Below the pieces are notes generated by a model. That model had not been told where the DNA came from. It was given only the letters and a program-made list of their open reading frames with translations, and made no database searches. Positions 57,147 to 64,000 of a stretch of DNA of 64,000 bases are shown here, one piece after another. The stretch spans positions 1,426,001-1,490,000 of the forward strand of contig NZ_CP099571.1 of NCBI RefSeq assembly GCF_040409795.1, read 5' to 3'. The DNA comes from Polynucleobacter sp. MWH-UH19D (lineage in GTDB: Bacteria; Pseudomonadota; Gammaproteobacteria; Burkholderiales; Burkholderiaceae). Numbering within the stretch: position 1 is the first letter of the stretch; the number at the start of each line of letters is the position of its first letter. The position numbers and the translations under genes were made by a program.

Positions 57147-57797
57147 TTACTTAGCAACTACCTCATCAACAATGATGTATCTACGATTTACACCAAGACC
57201 TTGCAAGTAAGCCACTAAAGCATCAAGCTCTGTCTTACCTTCCAATTCTTTAGGCGCATTCGCAATATCTTCGTCGGTATATGGCACACCGAGACGACGC
57301 ATTGCCGTCATATGCGACTGAATAGTGCTTCCATCTGCCGCATTTTTTGCTAGCCATGGATACGCAGGCATATTTGATTCAGGCACAACATCCCGTGGGT
57401 TGTTTAGGTGAATCTGATGCCATGCATCGGAATAACGACCACCGACACGCGCTAAGTCTGGACCAGTGCGCTTACTGCCCCAAAGGAAAGGGTGATCAAA
57501 TACGGATTCACCAGCCAATGAATAGGGACCATAACGCTCTACTTCAGAGCGCAGCGTACGAATCTGCTGTGAGTGGCAACCTAAACAACCTTCACGCTGA
57601 TAGATATCGCGTCCCGCTAAACGCAATGCGGAATATGGGACAACCCCAGGGCTTGGCTCTGTAGTGGAGTGCTGGAAAAATAATGGAACGATCTGCACTA
57701 ATCCAGCAATAGAGATTGCTGCGATCGTAGCAACAATTAACCAACCAGCATTACGCTCAAGCGTTTCGTGGGAGAAAAATCGACGTTGTTCTGACAT
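57147..57797 (-). CDS. ccoO: cbb3-type cytochrome oxidase subunit II (monohaem)
   Basis: 216 aa. One membrane helix near residue 17-36 and haem site [11 protein letters not shown] near 75, with axial Met in SNMPAYPWL near 147. I chose ATG 57797 ([14 protein letters not shown]) because AAGGAA is 8 nt upstream; a longer start would run into ccoN. Confidence 0.94.
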   Translation of the reverse strand: MSEQRRFFSHETLERNAGWLIVATIAAISIAGLVQIVPLFFQHSTTEPSPGVVPYSALRLAGRDIYQREGCLGCHSQQIRTLRSEVERYGPYSLAGESVFDHPFLWGSKRTGPDLARVGGRYSDAWHQIHLNNPRDVVPESNMPAYPWLAKNAADGSTIQSHMTAMRRLGVPYTDEDIANAPKELEGKTELDALVAYLQGLGVNRRYIIVDEVVAK

Positions 57798-57807
57798 GTT
57801 CTTTTCC

Positions 57808-59250
57808 TTAGTGAGCAGCAATAGATGCTTGTGGAATCTCAGCATCAATAAATTTTTTGTTAATCACTGTCTTGTATACGTTGTAAGCCATGATCAACAT
57901 GCCGCCTAGGTAGCAAAGACCGCCCAACAAACGAATGACATAGAAGGGATAAGTTGCTTTTACAGACTCTACAAAGCTGTATGTCAAAGTGCCGTCTGGT
58001 TCAAATGCTCTCCACATCAAACCTTGCATTACGCCGGCAATCCACATAGCGGCGATATAGATCACCACACCAATCGTAGCTACCCAAAAATGCAACTCAA
58101 TTAACTTGGTGCTGTACATATCTTTTTGGCCAACCAGGCGTGGAATGAGATAGTACAAAGAACCGATCGTGATCATCGCTACCCAACCCAAAGCACCAGA
58201 GTGCACGTGACCAATTGTCCAGTCTGTGTAGTGAGACAAGCTGTTCACAGTCTTAATAGACATCATTGAACCCTCAAAGGTAGACATGCCATAGAAAGAC
58301 AAGGCGACTACCAAGAACTTGAGGATCGGATCACGACGCAGCTTATGCCATGCGCCAGATAAAGTCATGATGCCGTTGATCATGCCGCCCCATGAAGGTG
58401 CCAACAAAATCAGTGAGAACACCATACCCAAAGATTGAGTCCAATCAGGCAAAGAGGTGTGTTGTAAATGGTGAGGACCTGCCCACATATAGGTGAAGTT
58501 CAATGCCCAAAAGTGAACAATTGACAAACGATATGAATAAATTGGGCGCTCAGCTTGTTTCGGAATGAAGTAATACATCATGCCCAAGAAGCTAGTAGTC
58601 AAGAAGAAGCCCACCGCATTGTGTCCATACCACCACTGGATCATTGCATCTTGTGCACCAGCATATGCTGAGTAAGACTTAAACAAACTCGCTGGCATTT
58701 CGATGTTATTAACGATATGCAAAACTGCAATCGTCAAGATATAGGCGCCGAAGAACCAGTTAGAAACATAAATATGTTTGGTTTTGCGCTTGATTACCGT
58801 ACCAAAGAACACAATCGCGTAGGCAACCCAAACAACCGTGATTAATAGATCAATTGGCCACTCTAGCTCGGCATACTCTTTAGAAGTAGTGATTCCTAAT
58901 GGCAAAGTGATTGCCGCAGAGACAATCACCGCCTGCCAACCCCAGAAAGTAAAGGCCGCTAATTTGTCACAGAAAAGGCGCACCTGACAGGTTCTTTGCA
59001 CGATGTAATAAGACGTTGCAAATAAGGCCGAACCACCAAAGGCAAAAATCACGGCATTGGTATGCAATGGACGTAAACGGCCATAACTAAGCCAAGGAAT
59101 ATTAAAAGTGATTTCAGGCCAAATTAATTGCGCAGCGAGGATAACCCCGACGAGCATACCAACAATTCCCCATAAAACAGTAACAATGGCAAATTGGCTG
59201 ATGACCTTGTAATTGAAGGTATCTTGATTACTCCCCACGGCAAGTCCCAT
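57808..59250 (-). CDS. ccoN: cbb3-type cytochrome oxidase subunit I
   Basis: 480 aa catalytic subunit, about twelve helices. Haem- and copper-ligand regions [13 protein letters not shown] near 61, [12 protein letters not shown] near 206, [13 protein letters not shown] near 256 and [12 protein letters not shown] near 346. ATG 59250 with AAGGAG upstream. High-affinity oxidase for low oxygen; an ideal FNR promoter precedes it. Confidence 0.96.
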   Translation of the reverse strand: MGLAVGSNQDTFNYKVISQFAIVTVLWGIVGMLVGVILAAQLIWPEITFNIPWLSYGRLRPLHTNAVIFAFGGSALFATSYYIVQRTCQVRLFCDKLAAFTFWGWQAVIVSAAITLPLGITTSKEYAELEWPIDLLITVVWVAYAIVFFGTVIKRKTKHIYVSNWFFGAYILTIAVLHIVNNIEMPASLFKSYSAYAGAQDAMIQWWYGHNAVGFFLTTSFLGMMYYFIPKQAERPIYSYRLSIVHFWALNFTYMWAGPHHLQHTSLPDWTQSLGMVFSLILLAPSWGGMINGIMTLSGAWHKLRRDPILKFLVVALSFYGMSTFEGSMMSIKTVNSLSHYTDWTIGHVHSGALGWVAMITIGSLYYLIPRLVGQKDMYSTKLIELHFWVATIGVVIYIAAMWIAGVMQGLMWRAFEPDGTLTYSFVESVKATYPFYVIRLLGGLCYLGGMLIMAYNVYKTVINKKFIDAEIPQASIAAH

Positions 59251-59302
59251 GGTTTCTCCTTTTTCTAACCAAACAGCGACATAATCCAAATAGACTGGAT
59301 TG

Positions 59303-59344
59303 ATTATCAAATTAAGGCTTTAGAGGCAGTTTGATCTATATCAA
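59303..59344 (-). promoter_or_regulatory. FNR-dependent promoter of the cco operon
   Basis: The perfect FNR box TTGATATAGATCAA (59344-59331 on the minus strand) is followed by a -10 element GATAAT (59308-59303) whose spacing places the box at about -41.5 from the start site, the class II geometry. It is about 53-94 nt before the ccoN ATG. Confidence 0.9.
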
Positions 59345-59416
59345 AAAGGGTGGGGCAAAATCAGAGCCCAATAAATAGACCGACTTAGTTGCTTTATAAG
59401 CTATTGTTTTATATAA

Positions 59417-59596
59417 CTATTTATTAGAGTGATCACTAACTTTTTGTGGCTTTGGAACATCATCATCCATCAAGATTGACTCTCCTGGACCAGTCAAATC
59501 ATCAAACTGTCCACTTTTTACTGACCAGCGCAAAATCCACGCCAATAAAGCGATCAAAAGAAGTGAAAGGGGAATCAAGATAAAAAGGCTTTCCAT
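59417..59596 (-). CDS. ccoS: cbb3 oxidase assembly protein CcoS
   Basis: 59 aa. A helix (about residues 4-22, LFILIPLSLLLIALLAW) then RWSVKSGQFDDLTGPGESIL, the CcoS signature, and a polar tail. It begins 9 nt after the ccoI stop and is needed, with CcoI, for cofactor insertion into the oxidase. The 166-nt gap before ccoN holds the FNR promoter. Confidence 0.93.
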   Translation of the reverse strand: MESLFILIPLSLLLIALLAWILRWSVKSGQFDDLTGPGESILMDDDVPKPQKVSDHSNK

Positions 59597-59605
59597 CCCG
59601 ACAGT

Positions 59606-62050
59606 CTATGCCTTTCTCAAACGCCAGGCATTTAATGTGACCGCCAGAGAAGAGAGAGACATCCCTATCCCGGCAACCCAAGGATTTACTAAACCCAGCA
59701 TTGCAGCTGGTATCGCCAGGACGTTGTAAATCAGCGCCCATATTAGATTCTGCTTAATGATGAGCTGAGTCTTATCTGCCAAGGCCAATGCTTTTGCCAA
59801 AGGCTCAAGCGAACTTGCAGTCAAGATTGCATCTGCACCAGCAGCTGCAAGTGGCGCGCCCGCGCCTACTGCAACAGAGACATCAGCACGCGCTAGCAAT
59901 GGAGCATCATTTACACCATCTCCAATTGCCCAGACAAGACGTCCTTCTTTTTGCAAGGCTTCAATGTAATCAAATTTATCTTCTGGTGTACAAGTACCAC
60001 GATAATTTTCAATGCCTACTTGATTTGCCCACCAAGCTACAGTTTGCGTATTGTCACCAGACACTAAGTGCACTCGAATATTTTTTCTCTTCACCGCCTG
60101 CAATAGATTTTCTAAACCTGGCCTTGGTGTGTCTAAGAAAATAAAACTTGCAATGACGCCTTGCGCATCGGCCAAATGCACTTGACCATATTGCCCACAA
60201 GAAGAATCTGAAATGTCCTGCTCCAAGCCCAGCCAATGGGCACTTCCAAGGCGATATGAACCAGAACTCAAGCCCTTGCCTAGTAAGTTATTCACTGGCT
60301 CAGATAGAACTACAGAGGTAATATTTTCTAATTCCACAGCGCGCAAGATAGATAAAGCCAGTGGATGTTTTTGACCTACCTCCAATGCCCCTGCAATTGC
60401 TAAAGCATCACGCTGAAGAAAACCTATGCGCGCAATCACAATCTCTTTGAGCTCGGGCTGACCCATCGTCAGCGTACCCGTTTTATCTAAAACTAAATCC
60501 TGTGCTTTTGATAAACCATCTAAAACATGACCTCGCACAATGAGTAAGCCCAGCTTTGTTATGGCACCTTGAGCTGCTGCGAGTGCCGTTGGTACTGCGA
60601 GTGAGAGTGCGCACGGACAACTGGCTACTAAAACCGACACCAAAACAGTCCACGCCTGACTCGGATCAAAATATAACCAGACGCTTGCCGATACAAATGC
60701 ACTGAGCAGAAGAAAGCTAACAAAATAAGCAGTCCATTTTTCAGCAAGGCTCACCATTACTGGTTTAGCTAGCAAAGCTTGATCCAATAAAGCAGCAATA
60801 CCTGCAATGCGAGTAGACTGCCCAAGCGCATCAATCCGCATAATCAAGGGATTGAGAATGTTGTGTGTTCCCGCATAAACGCGATCTCCAATTTTTTTCT
60901 CGACTGGCTTTGACTCACCCGTTAGCAAAGACTCATCCAAAGAGCTGGCATGCTCGACCAAGATACCGTCGGCTGGAAGAATCTCGCCCGGCGAAACGCG
61001 CAAGAAATCACCGGGGTTGCAATTAACTACAGGCACCACAGTGACTGCTTTTGACTGCGGGTAATCATTGAATCGCTCACAGGTTGCGGGAAGTTGTTTA
61101 GCTAATGCTTCTGCACCACCTTGTGCGTCCTGTCTTGCCAATAGCTCTACATAACGCGCAGCCAGAATGAATGCCACAAACATCGTGATCGAATCAAAGT
61201 AGCTCTGACCAGACCCCTTTATCAAATTAATTGTGCCAGCAGCAAATGCCAGAAATAATGCCAGGGCAATAGGCACATCCATGCCCAACATGCGTGTCTG
61301 TCTAAATGCATGAATACTGCGCCATGCCGCCTGAAAGATTGGTCCCGCTGAATACAGCATCACAGGTACTGTCAGGGCCCAGCTTGTCCAACCCAACAAT
61401 ACTTCAAACTCAGGAGTGATATCAGCACCTACATAGCTTGGCCATGCGTACATCATGACTTGCATCATGCCTAACATCGCTACGCCTAGCCGCGTTAATA
61501 ATTGACGACGTTCTTTTTTAGATCGCTCTATCGACAGCGAAGGCTCAAATGGCCAAGCCTCATAACCAATACGTTCAATCTCAAATAGCAAGCGAGCAAG
61601 ACTGGTTTTCTCTGGCAAGAATCGCACAATCACTTTCTGTGTAACGTAATTGATTTGCACTTCTTTCACGCCAGCAATTCTTCTAAGGTGCTGCTCACAT
61701 AACCAAACACAAGCAGCACAACGGATTTTCTCTAAACGCAAGGTTGTCTCTAGCCCACCATCATTTCCATAAGGCCGAGTAAAACGCGCGCGCAACGACG
61801 GATCGTCATAGGGCTTCAGATTTTCAGGAATTTCATTCCCAGCAAGATAGGCTGCGGGCTTTTCACTCGATTGCGCACGTCGTGCATAAAAAACTTCAAG
61901 CCCTTCACCATGAATCGTCTGCGCTATTGCCATACAGCCTGCGCAACAAAACTGACGCTCCACCCCATCTAACTCAGCCTCAATAAGATCGCCCGGCAAG
62001 ATACTGCTTGAGCAGTGATAGCAATTAAGTGAAGCGCCGCGACTCATCAT
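59606..62050 (-). CDS. ccoI: Copper-transporting P-type ATPase for cbb3 oxidase assembly
   Basis: 814 aa. N-terminal Cys-rich region (CYHCSSSILPGD, CCAGCMAI) and heavy-metal domain CAACVWLC near residue 112; CPC metal motif in ASCPCALSL near 480; phosphorylation motif DKTGT near 522; GDGVNDAP near 705; helices throughout. Exports copper for CcoN. Confidence 0.95.
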   Translation of the reverse strand: MMSRGASLNCYHCSSSILPGDLIEAELDGVERQFCCAGCMAIAQTIHGEGLEVFYARRAQSSEKPAAYLAGNEIPENLKPYDDPSLRARFTRPYGNDGGLETTLRLEKIRCAACVWLCEQHLRRIAGVKEVQINYVTQKVIVRFLPEKTSLARLLFEIERIGYEAWPFEPSLSIERSKKERRQLLTRLGVAMLGMMQVMMYAWPSYVGADITPEFEVLLGWTSWALTVPVMLYSAGPIFQAAWRSIHAFRQTRMLGMDVPIALALFLAFAAGTINLIKGSGQSYFDSITMFVAFILAARYVELLARQDAQGGAEALAKQLPATCERFNDYPQSKAVTVVPVVNCNPGDFLRVSPGEILPADGILVEHASSLDESLLTGESKPVEKKIGDRVYAGTHNILNPLIMRIDALGQSTRIAGIAALLDQALLAKPVMVSLAEKWTAYFVSFLLLSAFVSASVWLYFDPSQAWTVLVSVLVASCPCALSLAVPTALAAAQGAITKLGLLIVRGHVLDGLSKAQDLVLDKTGTLTMGQPELKEIVIARIGFLQRDALAIAGALEVGQKHPLALSILRAVELENITSVVLSEPVNNLLGKGLSSGSYRLGSAHWLGLEQDISDSSCGQYGQVHLADAQGVIASFIFLDTPRPGLENLLQAVKRKNIRVHLVSGDNTQTVAWWANQVGIENYRGTCTPEDKFDYIEALQKEGRLVWAIGDGVNDAPLLARADVSVAVGAGAPLAAAGADAILTASSLEPLAKALALADKTQLIIKQNLIWALIYNVLAIPAAMLGLVNPWVAGIGMSLSSLAVTLNAWRLRKA

Positions 62051-62054
62051 TAAC

Positions 62055-63290
62055 CTAAGATCTAGTCTTATCTACCCAGCCACTACGACGCTCATAGATG
62101 ACAAATAAAACGCCCCAAACCACCACGGCCGCATAAGCCCAAACCCAGGCTACTGAAGATGAGCGCGAGCCCGCTATATCTAAGACAAAGCCAAAAATTG
62201 CGGGGCCCATTAAGCCACCACCAAATCCCATCAATGAATGTAGACCCATCGCAGCACCCTTGATGTTTTCTTGTGCGCTAATCACTAACCCTGCAGTTAA
62301 TGTTGAAGAATCAGCCATGATGAAAATAGCATGCCCAATCGCCAAGCAAACTATCAACCACCAAGAGTAACCAGTAGATAAAGCCAAAGCGATACCCATA
62401 ACAGCACTGGTCAGCATCACAATACAAACCCACTTTTGTCGACCAACTCGCAAAGCGATTTCATTACCGAGAATGGAAGAAGGTACGCCAAAGAAATTAA
62501 TTACCCCAGCTAATGTTGTAGCGGTTAAAAAGAAACTTTCTCCAGAGGCTGTTGCACAGAACGCAAAAAAAGCAACGATCCAACTTCTAGAAGCAAACAA
62601 CTCAAGGGAATGCGCCGTATAACCAAAAATAAATCCCGATGCCTTTTTATCCATTAGGACCAGCTTCCATTTATCCACAGGAAATATGTCATGCAAACGA
62701 ATGCGAATAGGTCCCTTCCACTTTTCATGTGCAAGCGGCGGGATACAGAAGAGCACGATTAAAAATGCTGAAAAAGGTCCTAGCGCAATAATTCCGAATA
62801 CATAATGCCAGCCCAAGGAATTCAAAATCCACCCTGAGCAGAGATAAGAAAAACCCGTACCAATTCCAAAAAATGCTGTGTAAAAAGCAATATGCCTGGT
62901 TAACTCCCCTGACTGGATACGATCAGACAGTATTTTTAGTCCAGGCATATAGGTTCCAGCAAGACCGGCACCATTGATCGACATAAATAACAGGGCAGTC
63001 CAAAAGTTATGCGCTAAGAAGCCCATGCCCAATAGACCTAAAGTTGCGGAAAGACCTCCAACCAAATACACCTTACGGGCATCAACGCGATCGGTCAGCG
63101 CTGTCGCCAGGGGCACCGCCAACATATAGCCAAAGAAAAAAGCGCTCGCAATTAAACCGGATTCAAGATTGCTTAAATGCCACTCCTCTTGTAAAGGAGC
63201 CAAGACTACGGCGTAGCAGGCAAAACCCAATAAGGCGCAGGTTTGCGCCATAAGCATAAAGGGGGTATAGCCGACCGATTTAAAGCGCAT
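62055..63290 (-). CDS. Major facilitator superfamily transporter upstream of ccoI
   Basis: 411 aa with about twelve helices and the MFS motif LTDRVDARKVYLVGG near residue 65. It ends 4 nt before ccoI, so the two share a transcript. CcoA-type MFS copper importers exist near cbb3 genes, but this protein lacks recognisable Met/Cys-rich metal motifs that I can point to, so its substrate is unknown. Confidence 0.8.
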   Translation of the reverse strand: MRFKSVGYTPFMLMAQTCALLGFACYAVVLAPLQEEWHLSNLESGLIASAFFFGYMLAVPLATALTDRVDARKVYLVGGLSATLGLLGMGFLAHNFWTALLFMSINGAGLAGTYMPGLKILSDRIQSGELTRHIAFYTAFFGIGTGFSYLCSGWILNSLGWHYVFGIIALGPFSAFLIVLFCIPPLAHEKWKGPIRIRLHDIFPVDKWKLVLMDKKASGFIFGYTAHSLELFASRSWIVAFFAFCATASGESFFLTATTLAGVINFFGVPSSILGNEIALRVGRQKWVCIVMLTSAVMGIALALSTGYSWWLIVCLAIGHAIFIMADSSTLTAGLVISAQENIKGAAMGLHSLMGFGGGLMGPAIFGFVLDIAGSRSSSVAWVWAYAAVVVWGVLFVIYERRSGWVDKTRS

Positions 63291-63377
63291 AAAGTACCGA
63301 TAAAAACGTCAGCTCATTCTACTCTCGCCCAGATGATCTAGACCCGCTACACTAATAAAAACGAGAACGGAGACCGT

Positions 63378-64000
63378 ATGAAAAACACAATCATTAAATA
63401 TCTTGCCATTGCATTATTTGTACTTGGCAGCCCGCTAACTTTTGCGGATAACTATCCCTCTAAGCCCATCAAGGCTATTGTTCCCTTTGCCCCAGGTAGT
63501 GCAACCGATCAAATAGGCCGAGCATTTGCCGCCAAGATGGCTGAATCCCTTGGTCAACCAGTGGTTGTCGAAAACCGACCTGGAGCAAACGGCATGATTG
63601 GCGCTGATGTAGTTGCCAAAGCACCCGCTGATGGCTACACCCTGCTGTTTGGAACCAATAGCACGAATGCCGCACTGAAGAGTTTAGTCAAGAATCTACC
63701 TTATAACCAAGATACGGCCTTTACACCCATTGGTTACTTTGGCTCAGTACCCCTCATTGTTGCAATCAATAACGATGTGCCAGCTAAATCATTAAATGGT
63801 TTTGTATCGATCGCTAAAGCTAATCCAGGGAAAATGACCTTCGCTTATGCCAGCACTTCTCAGCGAGTCTCTTCAGAAATGCTAGCGAATGATGCTGGCA
63901 TCAAAATGACTGGCGTCTCTTACAAGAGTGGTCCTAATGCGATGACTGATCTCATTGGTGGACAGGTAACCATGTTCACCGCAGACTTTGCTGTAACCCT
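63378..64000 (+). CDS. Bug family substrate-binding protein (3' end beyond window)
   Basis: At least 207 residues from ATG 63378. Signal peptide ending near residue 23 (SPLTFAD), then NYPSKPIKAIVPFAPGSATDQIGR, the Bug family opening, and DGYTLLFGTNSTNAA. Third Bug receptor in the window and, like the others, not beside TctAB here. Divergent from the MFS gene. Ligand unknown. Confidence 0.88.
   Translation, partial: MKNTIIKYLAIALFVLGSPLTFADNYPSKPIKAIVPFAPGSATDQIGRAFAAKMAESLGQPVVVENRPGANGMIGADVVAKAPADGYTLLFGTNSTNAALKSLVKNLPYNQDTAFTPIGYFGSVPLIVAINNDVPAKSLNGFVSIAKANPGKMTFAYASTSQRVSSEMLANDAGIKMTGVSYKSGPNAMTDLIGGQVTMFTADFAVT

Noticed and set aside
59251..59310. A longer ccoN start at 59310
   Set aside because: The extra residues overlap the predicted transcript start and the ATG at 59250 has an excellent ribosome site.
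59502..59741. A 79-codon minus-strand frame across ccoS and the end of ccoI
   Set aside because: It is in another frame of two well-supported genes and has no family features.
1..64000. Mobile elements, prophage, CRISPR array, tRNA or rRNA genes
   Set aside because: No transposase or integrase, no regularly spaced repeats, and no tRNA-like cloverleaf or rRNA sequence was noticed on reading both strands.

Overview
The window looks like a chromosome segment of a freshwater betaproteobacterium of the Polynucleobacter type (order Burkholderiales). This is inferred from recognisable protein sequences, compact gene spacing, the moderately AT-rich base use, and Burkholderiales-like neighbourhoods (a RpfE-like gene with recJ-prfB-lysS; isc operon next to uvrB; cbb3 oxidase cluster beside an FNR regulator; several orphan Bug-type binding proteins). 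No tRNA, rRNA, insertion sequence, prophage or CRISPR array was seen.

Layout. 1-4.7 kb: minus-strand block comEC (runs off the left edge), tatD, lolD and lolC. 4.8-10.2 kb: plus-strand block with a RpfE-like gene, recJ, prfB (with the programmed +1 frameshift) and lysS, closed by a strong terminator. 10.3-12 kb: a small membrane protein, an fpr-type ferredoxin-NADP reductase behind two FNR-like boxes, and a palindrome-rich spacer leading to an unreported-looking 54-residue gene.

11.99-24.4 kb is the accessory highlight. One tightly packed minus-strand operon carries two hydroxyacid dehydrogenases (SlcC-like and ComC-like), the two-subunit UxaA-type lyase SuyA/SuyB, a GntR regulator, a YeiH-type anion exporter, a SoxC-like molybdenum sulfite dehydrogenase and a c-type cytochrome. 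Together these read as a full route for 3-sulfolactate: the two dehydrogenases interconvert the enantiomers through sulfopyruvate, SuyAB splits (R)-sulfolactate to pyruvate plus sulfite, and sulfite is exported and oxidised in the periplasm. Divergently transcribed genes encode two Bug binding proteins, a ThDP enzyme and a GlcD-like FAD dehydrogenase. A 13-bp-arm palindrome sits directly before slcC.

24.4-30.7 kb: a second organic-acid operon with a succinate dehydrogenase/fumarate reductase-like complex, a two-subunit class I fumarase-type hydratase and a TauE/SafE transporter that lacks a standard start codon, with a divergent LysR regulator. 30.9-36.4 kb: complete iscRSUA-hscBA-fdx with a good IscR type-1 site. 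36.5-43.1 kb: uvrB, an aromatic/aspartate aminotransferase, an intracellular PHB depolymerase, rsxB, nth and DUF1841. 43.1-48 kb: Zn-ribbon/thiolase pair, CoA transferase subunits, a HIT protein and isocitrate lyase. 48.2-52.5 kb: an MFS transporter, clpB with a heat-shock promoter, and a GIY-YIG protein.

52.5-63.3 kb is a microaerobic respiration cluster: a COG2836-type TauE/SafE protein, FNR, ccoNOQP, ccoG, a very short ccoH, ccoS and ccoI, with an ideal FNR box at about -41.5 of the ccoN promoter. A further Bug protein runs off the right edge.
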